NCBI GenBank assembly: GCA_009763385.1
Contig: VDCT01000090.1
Location: forward strand, 124,001-188,000
Origin: Coix lacryma-jobi var. lacryma-jobi
Lineage: Eukaryota > Streptophyta > Magnoliopsida > Poales > Poaceae
DNA length: 64,000 nucleotides
Direction of reading: 5' to 3'
This document shows, piece by piece, positions 23,836 through 33,010 of the stretch (position 1 is its first letter; every line of letters starts with the position of its first letter). The position numbers and the translations under genes are program-made. Under the pieces are notes generated by a model that saw only the letters and a program-made list of their open reading frames with translations, made no database searches and had not been told where the DNA came from.

Positions 23836-23900
23836 TTATAGCTGCTCCTGAGTGTGAAAGGTATGCTAAGTACTGCAAATCACTCTGTCCAACTGAATGG
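23836..23900 (+). pseudogene. Captured exon of cytochrome c oxidase subunit 6b (COX6B-like)
   Basis: The frame reads AAPECERYAKYCKSLCPTEW, matching the second helix of the CHCH fold of plant COX6B (consensus close to APEC-K-FAKYYRSLCP-EWV). The two cysteines spaced CX10C in this helix are kept. A consensus donor follows (GAATGG then GTACGC, GT at 23901) and a possible acceptor CAATCCAG ends at 23835. COX6B is a nuclear-encoded subunit on the intermembrane-space side of complex IV. The first helix and the C-terminal part are not found in the window, so this is a fragment carried by the CACTA element. The solo LTR ends only 21 bases upstream. Confidence 0.75.
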
Positions 23901-24920
23901 GTACGCATTATTGCTCTACTTACTATTATCCATTGTTGTTGCATTAAAAAAATATTACCTATTGGATATTCGGATATTCATATCTCCATGTTTTATACTT
24001 CCACTAATGGGTGATCCACAGTTTTAGCTGCCTTTTGACTGGTATTGAAAAAATAAAATAAATTTGTATTCAATCAAAAACAACTTTTACTAAATTCATT
24101 TAACCATTTTCCTCATATTGCCCACAACAAAATATATTTGTACACCATGGTCAAAGTGATGACATATTATGCTGTGCTCAATGCTTTATACAATATTGAT
24201 TTAGACTTCAGTTCCGGTTATTTTACTAATTGCCTTTTTTATTAACCTTTGATGGTTGCCCTCTTTTGTCGAACATGATCGCATGATCGTTACATTCTAC
24301 TGCTCACCATGATGGGAATTCCTTACACAACTTTATAATACAGACAAGTCATCAAGAGGGAGCACCACCAAACAATTATACAGCTGTTGCACAAGAATAT
24401 TCATCCCCTTGCCATTATATTGTTGTGGTAAATTATTTCCAGCTAAAAACCTTTTCATTCCTTTCGGTAACATGCTGCTCCATATTTTTTTTAAAAAAAG
24501 ACCCATCAATTCCTATATGGTTCCCATTTTCAGGTACCAAAATGCATATTTACAATGATGAGCAGTCAGTTGAAGTGTTGACCGACAATGAAAAAAAGAG
24601 CCCATCAGTTTCAAAACCTGTTGTATAGCTGACGTATGCAAATAAAGATTATTAACTACAACATCCGATGACATCTTTTGTTTTTGTTGGGTTCCTTTCC
24701 AATTAGCTGAAACATTGTTGTAACTAATTTTAGCAATCTTCTGCCTCCACGTACAATCATATAACATGCCATTGTTGTCCGTGCGAAGCACGGGTTACGT
24801 GCTAATGTTCGTTTATTGTTAGATTTTGTATCTGAAATTTGTAAAGAATTTGACTGCTGAAATGGATATAATATGTGTAATGTAGGACTAGGGTAGAGAT
24901 TTTTTTTTTTGTTTTTATAA
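23901..24920. other. Intron-like AT-rich DNA between captured exon and CACTA end
   Basis: No gene recognised. I looked for the missing COX6B C-terminal exon and did not find it. Confidence 0.45.
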
Positions 24921-24924
24921 ATTA

Positions 24925-25302
24925 TTATTAGTGACGCGTATTGACGAAATGTGTCGCTGTTAAGGTCCACATCAGTGACGTAGCTTGGTTGAATGTGTCG
25001 CTGGTAGGGGTTATCAATGACATGTCTTGGTTAGACGCGTCGCTGATAGGCATTATCAGTGACACTTATTGGCTGGACGCGTCACTGATAGGGGTTATCA
25101 ATGACGCGTCTTGGGCGGACGCATCACTGATAGTTATCAATGACGCGTCTTGGGCGGACGCATCACTGATAGGGGTTATCAGTGACGCGTCTTTACGTGT
25201 CACTGATATGCCCTTATCACAGACGCAAGAACAGTGACGCGTGTTTTACGCGTCACTGATAGGCCTCTACACGCGTCACTGATAACGTTTTCTAGCATAG
25301 TG
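24925..25302. repeat. Right subterminal repeat array of the CACTA element
   Basis: Units close to ATCAGTGACGCGTCTTGG and ACGCGTCACTGATAGG repeat about every 40-50 bp up to the terminal inverted repeat. Confidence 0.85.
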
Positions 25303-25305
25303 ACG

Positions 25306-25613
25306 AGCGCTATAATTTTAGTATAAAGTTTATCTTCATCAAAATTATGAACTATTTTATAACAAATCTATTTTTAAAGACACACATCTAAGACGTCGTC
25401 TCTAAAAATTAATTATTAGAGATGGGTGCTCAGAATGACTGTAGTAGCGATTCTCTGAGACGGCGTCCTAAGATAATCGTGTCTATTATTTGATGATTAA
25501 TAGAGAGCCGTCTTAAGAGATCTGCCTATTTGTAAATGATTTCCGAGGAGAGCATTTGCCTGGAGCTGCCGTTTGGCCATTTACGTAGATATCTCTAGAT
25601 GGGCACGTGTTTG
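25306..25613. other. AT-rich spacer between the CACTA element and the Tourist MITE
   Basis: No gene seen. Three related phrases (GACGTCGTCTC, GACGGCGTCC, GAGCCGTCTTAAG) at about 25395-25515 hint at an old inverted-repeat element that I could not delimit. Confidence 0.35.
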
Positions 25614-25616
25614 TTA

Positions 25617-25787
25617 GGGTACGTTTGGATCCTCTCCTCTAAGCTAGTTTAGAGCTCTATGAACTTGAGGGCACTTTAGCTTAGTTTTAAAATCTAATAC
25701 TCTAATATGGGCTAAAATTTAAAGCTAACTTTAGACAATCTGTTTAGTGCTTTAGCTAAGTTTAGATAAGTGGATCCAAATAGATCT
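25617..25787. mobile_element. Tourist-like MITE (PIF/Harbinger type), 171 bp
   Basis: Flanked by TTA on both sides (25614-25616 and 25788-25790). The ends are imperfect inverted repeats, GGGTACGTTTGGATCC against the inverse of GGATCCAAATAGATCT. The interior is AT-rich with AGCTAA and TTTAGCTA phrases and has no coding capacity. Confidence 0.75.
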
Positions 25788-25979
25788 TTAATCAATTAGG
25801 TTGTCTCCTAAATTGTTTTATGATAGCGTTGAAAATATTTTTGCTATTTAGTGTCCATAATACTTTAGTATTTATGTGGTAGGTTCCGAGCTTAATACGG
25901 ATGATGGTTTGAGTGTTTTATTGAACCAACACTACGCCACACAGTTTAATTACAACATTCATTTTGAATTTACCACAAC

Positions 25980-26320
25980 GGCTAATGGCACCCGCTGCGG
26001 TGCTAAGGCCACGGTTAATTGTGGCAAGTACCGTAGCGGACGCCGTTGCCCGCTACGGTAAAAGACTTAACCGCAGCGGGCAACATAAAGTGCCCGCTGC
26101 GGTTAATAACATTTACTGCAGCGAGCAATCTAAAGCGCTTGTTGCGGTAAATGTTTTACCGCAGCGGGCACGTTAGGTTGCTCACTACGGTAGGTACGTT
26201 TAACCGCAGCGGGGTTTTTATGTTGTCTGCCATGGTTACCGCAATGGGCACGTTAGGTTGCTCACTATGGTAGGTACGTTTAACCGCAGCAGGGTTTTTA
26301 TGTTGTCTGCCATGGTTATT
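25980..26320. repeat. Subterminal CCGCAGCGGG repeat array of the second CACTA
   Basis: About ten ACCGCAGCGGG/CCCGCTGCGGT motifs in both orientations. They include a direct ~78-bp duplication (about 26159-26236 and 26237-26315) that holds TTAGGTTGCTCACTA and ends TGTCTGCCATGGTTA. Confidence 0.85.
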
Positions 26321-26599
26321 CATTTTGGATTAAAAAAATGCAGCCAACAGAAACATGATATGAATTCAAATCAAATTCCAGATTTCAAACAAATAGAGAG
26401 ATATATATGCATATATAAACCATCCTTACATAACATACAAAGTCACCTAGTTGTTCTTGTCATTATATACACATTGACTTAGTAGTTTTCAATTTGAAAT
26501 TACATGTGATAGTTCAACTTGGTGAGCGTAATCTCTGGGACGAAGCATTGTGTTCTATTTTCTGAGCTTCTCGTACCGGGGTAGCAACGCTAGCTCGGA

Positions 26600-28382
26600 C
26601 TCATTGTCGAAGAACATTTCTCGTTCGAGAACACATTTCTCCATTACAAACTTGCATATGTCCGTCTTGACTTGTTTAAAGCACATCCTGTGGCTTTGCT
26701 GCTCTCCCCAATATTTGACACCTTCCTTGAGTTTCTTCCAGTTGTTGGTGTACTCCTTGCTCTCCCTCAGAAACTCGCAGGTGTACAAGCCACATGCCTT
26801 CGATCCCAACGACCATTTGGCGCACTGCACAATCGATACACAAGCATTAGAACCCATATGTATGAAAAACATGAATTCAACCTTCGAAATATGTACCGGG
26901 AAATCTCGTCGAATTTTGAGGTGGTACCTATGTTTGTCCTTGAACTTTTGAGTTCTTTGATCCCAGAATCCGAACACCTTTTGGTATTCTTGCGTTGTAT
27001 GAAATATAATAGTTTTAGCAATAATTTAAATATGTACGATAACCATAAATGATGAAAAAGCTCGATGACTTACTTTTTCACACAATCTTCGAATGCCCTG
27101 TACCCTTTCTTGTTTGGTACGCTCAAGGAGTCAAACACACATGCCCTGCCATCCTGAGGGTATATGATAAAAGGGACCCAGTGGACACCGACGACGCCCT
27201 GGCTGCACCATCCAAACAAAATAGAGTTTACGACGATGAGAAGACATGATATGTTAGCCACTTAGCTCTACGTACATGTAGGGGTGGTAAAGGGCCCTAT
27301 AATTTAGCCTAGCAAATTTAAGGATCGGGCTCAATAAGGATCAGGCCGTAATACTATATGATTTTGAACTAAAAATTGAAAGAGCCAAGTTGGATTGTGA
27401 AAGAGTGATAAGGACCATGATCCACTACCACCCCTACGTACATGTATTTGACTTACCCAAAGTGATAGGCATCCATTATACACTCTGACCCGTCCGGTTT
27501 GATCTTCTTCATGCATTCTAGTATGTAATTTTTCAACTTAGTCTTCTCTGCTTTCATATTTTCTTCATATTTCTTCTCTCGCTGTCGAACTGTCATCTCT
27601 GGATCATTGATTTGAAATCGTTGATGACTCTTTCAGCAATATGTGCATGAGAGAGGTAGAGTACATGACATATCTTTTTATTGCTTACGGTGACCGTCAT
27701 CCTGCACGGACAAGTCATCATGACATAATTAGTATAGAGCTATGGAAAATGCGAATGTAGTGATCTGTGGAAGTTGCATTCATTGCTTACAGTGTGAATA
27801 GCGTGATTTGAATGATGTCCAGGTCTTCTTCCCGCATCAGGTTGTACATGTCGCTGATGTCGACGGGTAGTTGCATTTCGTTGCTAGCGGGCAAGTGGAA
27901 GTACTCCGGGGGAATCTTGAAGTTGAAACTTGTCATCCCGGCTTTTGCAGCTTCCATGTACCATAGATGGAACCTCCTTGTATCCCACTTTTCCTCGTCG
28001 ATGAGCTAGGCCTTGGGAATCATGAACTTCCCGCACTCATAGTGGCCAAGACAGTCTTCGACCTAATCAAATAGTTGACGGGTAGTTTGAGGTCTGGCAA
28101 ACGATGGATAGGAATGTTAGTAGCATATATACTATGGATGTGAAATGTAATCAGACTATTATGCTCGACGTTACCATACCTTTCGAACGTGAGCGTGTAC
28201 GAGAGCTTGTCGGTAGACGTTCGTGGATCCTTGTTGGGCGGGGGAGGACATTGGCTTGTGGTCGACGAGGGAGGTGTCCTCGTCCCTATTGCCTCTCCTG
28301 CTGTGCCTCCAGGTTGCTCGCTCGTGATCGACTGGCTTGTTGTTGTCGTGTTGTTCCCCTTACGGGCCTGTGAGCTTCCTGC
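26600..28382 (-). pseudogene. CACTA-encoded Ulp1/C48 protease-type protein, exons
   Basis: Several minus-strand exons can be read. One at about 28010-27795 contains WDTRRFHLWYMEAAKAGM and IPPEYFHLP, the usual motif block before the protease. One ends at about 27465 (MDAYHFG then GTAAGT). The next (about 27205-27071) has HWVPFIIYPQDGRACVFDSL with the catalytic His and Asp. A donor GTAAGTC follows at about 27070. The last (about 26832-26600) has CGLYTCEFLR with the catalytic Cys. Such proteins are deSUMOylase-like; their role in CACTA transposition is unclear. The part 28020-28382 may be an N-terminal exon that I cannot identify. Exact splice sites are uncertain and the gene is cut at 28382. 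Confidence 0.68.
27279..27436. mobile_element. hAT-type MITE, 158 bp
   Basis: Flanked by a perfect 8-bp duplication CGTACATG (27271-27278 and 27437-27444). The ends are TAGGGGTGGTAAAGGGCC and the inverse of TAGGGGTGGTAGTGGATC. It sits in an intron of the CACTA protease gene and has no coding capacity. Confidence 0.9.
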
Positions 28383-30342
28383 TGAAAGGTCCAAATTGGC
28401 TAGAGTGGGGGGGGGGGTGAATAGCTTAATTAAAATTCTACAAAATCACTTAGGCAAACACTATTAGTATAACAAATGGTGAAGCTTTTAGCGCTAGCCT
28501 AATAGTGTGTTGCAAGCCATCTATCCAACAATTCTATCTAATATTTCTATGTCACACAAACGATAAGATCTAGTATATAAAGCGGAATATACAATCTAAC
28601 TCTAGCACACGTATGATAAAACAAGAATGAATACAAAACAAGTATGTGCGATGGATAAGACTAGACAACTAATCATAATTAGCTACACAAGAGATGTATC
28701 AAGACAATATATGAAGGAGTCTCAACAAATGAAATAGCTCAAACTAAGTACATGAAGTAAATGAGCTAGATAGAGGTAGTTTCACCGAGCCTTCGGGATC
28801 GCCTAGTAGAGAACCAATCACCGGTGAAATCCACTTGTGAAGCCAATCACGAAAAGATGTGAATATGAAGACCAATCACCAAGATGAATATACAATCACA
28901 ATAAGCGCACGAGACACCAATATTTATCCCGAGGTTCACGTGCTTGCCGGCACGCTACTCCCCGTTGTGTCGACCAACACTAGGTGACCCGGTGGCTAAT
29001 CGTAACAAAGCCAAGCTCACAAAGAGCGCCACAAGAATCTACCACTAGCGAGGTAGCTCAATGACACGAGCAATCCACTAAGGATGCCTCTTGCCACTCC
29101 GGCGTGGTGAGGCTCCAAAACCTCTCACAATCACGAACGGTGGTGTCCAAGAACAATCTCCTTCTCTTGCCAACTCCACCTCAATGCCTCCAAGCCATCT
29201 AGGCACCGACAATGCCAAGAGTAACAAGCAACTCAAAGCCGATGCGAAGAACTAGTGCCACTAGAATGAACTCTTTCAAATCTTAGCACTAATCACTCAA
29301 TCTCACTTAGTTTGATCAAATCAACTCCAGGGATGAGTGGGGAGGCTTGGCTATGCTCACAAGAATGCTTAGGGATCAAAATGTGCAAGAGGGACTCCAA
29401 GTGAGCCGATCAAGCCACTTATATAGCCCCATCAAAATGGGCTAACCGTTGGGCTAAAATCGCAACCATTGGACGCTCCGATGCGCGATCATCGGACGCT
29501 GCCCCAACGTCCAATGCTCCAGATGGAGCCACGTGTCTCCCTGATACGAATTCAGTCCGTCAGATCCCAACGGTCAATATTCTTCGCACCACGGTTAATG
29601 TGACATTGGACGCACCGATGCCACTGCTAAATTTAGCTCAGATTAGCGCCACAACGGACGCGCTGACACCCTAGCATCAAACGCTCAACCCCTGCGTCTG
29701 ATGACCATGTAGAGAGGTTCCAGAAAGGGTCGAAACACATCGGACACATCCGATGGTTCGGCATCGGACGTAGACCAACATTCGATGCTCCCTGGAAAGC
29801 TAGCTCGCGTCATGTCATCACCATCGGACGCTGCAACAGTGTTTCCTCAGCGTCCATTGCCAGCGTCCGATGCTCCTTCAGCATCAGTCTGTAGCTAGGG
29901 TTAACCATCGGACGCTCGGCCTAGCATCCAATGCTGCCGCTTCCAGCGTCCGATGCTTTTAACTCAGCACTTTTCGCTTTCTAACTTCTACCCTTGCTTC
30001 CATGTGCCAACACCAAAGTGTTCACCACTTGTGCACGTGTGTTAGCATTTTGCAAAGCATTTTCCAAGGGTTTTGTTAGTTTCTCACTAGGTCTAAAGCA
30101 TCAATATGTTAGAGAATTCCTAGCGGCACCTGAACAACGCATAAGGCATGAATTATCTCCTCTTAATAGTATGGCTATGTATCCTAAATGTGATCACACT
30201 CACTAAGTGTTTTGATCACCAAAACAAAGAGCCCTATAGGTTATACCTTTGCCTTCGGGCCTCTTTGCTCCATCTCTTCTCTTCTCCATTTCACCAATGG
30301 TAGAGCATTCGATCTCTTTTAATTGCATGTGGCCTTCATCAT
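28383..30342 (-). mobile_element. Sirevirus-type LTR, interrupted on the right
   Basis: Starts TGAAAGGTCC at 28383 (LTR end in minus orientation) with the family's usual G-run and TGAATAG nearby. It contains a minus-strand TATA box (about 29418-29426) with a CATCGGACGC/GCGTCCGATG motif cluster upstream (29467-29960). It ends where an Athila-like LTR starts (30343), without reaching its own terminus. No primer site lies to the left, so it is a 3' or solo LTR. ORFs inside are not recognisable. Confidence 0.68.
29467..29960. promoter_or_regulatory. Dyad motif cluster in the second Sirevirus U3
   Basis: About ten ATCGGACGC/GCGTCCGATG motifs, some degenerate, such as CATTGGACGCTCCGATG at 29467-29483, start about 40 bp upstream of the TATA box. 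Confidence 0.72.
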
Positions 30343-31899
30343 TGTTGACAGTCACTAACTCATATCTTATACCGTTAATAAGTCACCTAATAGAGAATAA
30401 ACGTGACCATCAACCTAGAATAGAGTTTGATTCTAACGAGTTCCACAAGTTGTGTCATTCTCACTTGTTTTGTAGGAATACCAACATTTCACTACATAAA
30501 AGTATCCCAAGTGATGAATGAGAGCACACCGTTGTGAAGAGCTCGTCAAGACGATCAAAACAAACATATGGTTTGCTACAATTGGAGTCCCGACAGAAGA
30601 GTCCTCATTGGTTACAACTTGGAAGCTTCTAGAAGCAACTTGGAGTGATCACTAAGCAACATAATTCAAGGGCTAAACTGACAGATCCAACAACTATGGT
30701 GAATTCCAGTTCTCCAAGGTGTTTTCCAGTAGATGGAAAGAGATAGGTTCCTTCTCCAACACGATGGATTGTGCAACAAGATTAAAAGTCACGCTAGGGC
30801 AACGAGGAGGCTTCCAGAAGACAACTCGGCGAAGACGGCGCCTGGTGGCTGCTAGGTGGGGCCGACCGGCCCCACCCCTAGTCCGGTCGACCTAGGCTAG
30901 GTCACATCAAGGCCCATCTTCGTGGAGCGTGCCCTAATCGACCTCCTCGACGCATCTCAACCGTTGTTTAAAGTCGGTTTGATCGGAAGGTCACGATTCA
31001 TCCCCCAGGGCTATATAAGAAACCTCAGACCCCCTCCTTGAGGGAATTCTCATTCAATCCTCATTCAGATCAGATCCAAGACAGAAACTCCAGTCATATT
31101 CTTCGGGAGAGGATTAGAGCCATCTAGCATTTAGAAGATTAGTAGCCCTCTAATTAGGGATTAGATCTAGTCTTCTGTAGGATTAGAAGAGAGAGAGAGA
31201 GAGAGGTATTAGAGGGAGATTAGAAGGAGCTCTGGCCTGTCGGATCTACTTCTTCAGCTTGTACCTGCAGATTCAAGTTCGTCAAGAGCCTGGATCATGA
31301 TATTCTTCAGTCTTCAACTTCTAATTATCAGTAAGTGTTCTTGTTCTTATTATTCTTCTGGCTTGCAACTCTAGTTAGAGTACTCTAATCTAGTCGCGCT
31401 AGAATTAGAGGAGTCATCGTCGTGTAAGCATGGTGCTTAGACTCAATTACTTGCATAGTGTACCTTATATTCTGAATTGGTGGTAGCTCACGGGTGTGAC
31501 TCTTATAGGCCTGTTGAATCTTCCATAGTCCACCTCCCGTCTATATGACTAGCAAGAGTATACTACTTGGGAATTGCCATACTCTGGATGTGGTCTCCCA
31601 ATTTAATCCACAGTAGAATAATAATTGCATAACTTTCTGAGGTTAGAGTTGGAAACCCTAGTTTTCCCCTTTATCTTTTATATTCTTGCTTTTGTTAGTG
31701 CTCAGGGTTTAAGCAATAGACTTAAGACAATCACCCCGTTCCTTTGCGTTTGATATAAAACTGGGTCTACATCTGGTGAAGTGCGGGTATCTAATCTGTG
31801 CGCTTGCAGATTTATCTCTAGTGTCCAGATAACATATCCTAGCATTACTAGTGCCGTTGTCAAGAGTGACTTTGGTAGCGACTGTAGTAAGTGTCAACA
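30343..31899 (+). mobile_element. 5' LTR of Athila-like element 1 (about 1,557 bp)
   Basis: It ends AGTGTCAACA at 31899, just before a tRNA-Asp-type primer site. The start TGTTGACAGTC at 30343 is inferred from the conserved TGTTGACA...TGTCAACA termini of relatives in this window. TATA box (CTATATAAG) at 31011-31019; a GGGGCCGACCGGCCCC-type dyad lies about 125-155 bp upstream. A (GA)n run lies at about 31189-31205 in the leader. Confidence 0.68.
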
Positions 31900-31907
31900 A
31901 GCATTTC

Positions 31908-31925
31908 TGGCGCCGTTGCCGGGGA
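31908..31925 (+). other. Primer-binding site, tRNA-Asp type
   Basis: TGGCGCCGTTGCCGGGGA, nine bases inside the LTR end. Confidence 0.88.
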
Positions 31926-32005
31926 ACGGTCGAGAGTTGTTCTTAAAGTATGCTTAAACTTGTAATCATACTTTTATCTTTTTATCTTTTTTCTTTTCTT
32001 TTTAT

Positions 32006-33010
32006 ATGGATTTCTTTGAATCTCCTTTAGGTTCCAAAGATTTCAGTCCTATTAGCCTCTGCCATTTTCCTAAAGTAGTAGCCTCAGAACCACCAGAATC
32101 ATCTAGACCTATCCTATCCGATGGCTATGAGCTACGCCCGTGTTTGATACAGATGGTCCAAAAACAATCCTTTTCAGGCAAGGAAATAGAGAATCCCTAC
32201 ACTCACCTTAATGAGTTCGAACAGACCTGTTCATGTCTTCATATCAAAGGCATGTCCGACGAAACCCTTAGATGGAAGCTTTTTCCTTTCTCATTGGAAG
32301 GGAAAGCTAAAACCTGGTATAGTAGAACCGCACCAAGTAAGGATGGGGATTGGAAAAATCTTTGCTCTAACTTTTGCTCAGATTTCTTCCCAATTTCCAA
32401 AATCATCTGTCTTAGATTAGAAGTCCTATCTTTTATACGAGAAGACGATGAATCTCTAATAACTTCTTGGGAACGTTTTGAAAATCTTGTTCACTCTGGT
32501 CCATCTCTGTCAATACCAGACCCTGTTCTTCTTCAACATTTTTTATATGGGTCTGAATAGGAAAACTTCTTCTTTTCTTAACTTAGCTGCAAATGGATCA
32601 TTTCTTTGCACATCTGCTCCTGCGGCAAGAGAGCTTCTGCAAAAGATAGCTCAATCCGCTCCCGAAGCTAAGTCTATAGAGTTCTTAGAAGAGAAACAAA
32701 CCCAGATAGTTGAACCCAAAACTCTGCCGAAATCTTTAGCATCAACTATCTTAGATCCTGATAAAGAGGAAACTCCGATCTCAGAGATCTTCTTCAAATT
32801 CGAGGATGAGTATTTCACCGAGTTTGGTGATACCTCGAAGTATAATACAACGAGAAAGCCTCATAGTCTAAGACTTCCTGAAAAACCTCCATATTTGACT
32901 GGTAAAGCTTTCTTTAAAAAGACTACGGAAGAGCTAGTGTCTGTGGTAAGCCATGAGTGGTTAGAAGAGTCAGAGTCCTCCTCTGATATAATTTGCTTAG
33001 ATTCACCTTC
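32006..33010 (+). pseudogene. Athila-like gag, frameshifted and truncated
   Basis: The start MDFFESPLGSKDFSPIS at 32006 follows the primer site by about 80 bases. Residues 50-180 are the retrotransposon gag domain: YELRPCLIQMVQ, a LFPFSLEGKAKTWY block, then FCSDFFP and SWERFENL. The frame shifts near 32545 (HFLYG to MGLNRKTSSFLNL) and continues open to the Sirevirus LTR at 33011, where it is cut. The capsid protein would assemble virus-like particles. The second part is acidic with no zinc knuckle before the cut. Confidence 0.83.

Larger units (their letters stand above)
14334..25302. mobile_element. CACTA (En/Spm) transposon, 10,969 bp, non-autonomous, carrying a gene fragment
   Basis: The left end reads CACTATGCCAGAAAA and the right end is its near-perfect inverse (TTTTCTAGCATAGTG). 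Both are flanked by the 3-bp direct repeat ACG (14331-14333 and 25303-25305), the diagnostic target duplication of CACTA elements. Arrays of an ACGCGTCACTGATA-type subterminal repeat lie inside both ends. I find no transposase (tnp2-like) or other element gene, so it depends on a helper. Inside are GC-rich exon-like blocks (15760-16330, 17530-17925), a COX6B-like exon (23836-23900), an hAT insertion (16975-17486) and an inverted chromovirus solo LTR (19564-23814). Without the last two it would be about 6.2 kb. Confidence 0.93.
25930..28382 (-). mobile_element. Second CACTA element, one end plus protease gene, truncated
   Basis: The left terminus reads CACTACGCCACACAG and is followed by a subterminal array of CCGCAGCGGG/CCCGCTGCGG motifs. 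Inward on the minus strand are exons of a protein with a Ulp1/C48-type protease fold, the usual second gene product of grass CACTA elements. The far terminus is not seen: a Sirevirus LTR begins at 28383. Subterminal motif and terminal sequence differ from the 11-kb CACTA, so this is another family. Confidence 0.8.

Noticed and set aside
28020..28394. 124-codon minus-strand ORF as a separate gene
   Set aside because: No motif recognised and it runs across the Sirevirus LTR edge at 28383; more likely part of the CACTA gene region.
30343..30560. Similarity of GTTCCACAAGTTGTGTC (about 30439) to the Athila 3' region at 63022 and 63444
   Set aside because: Too short to call an element end; the TGTTGACA start at 30343 explains the segment better as LTR.
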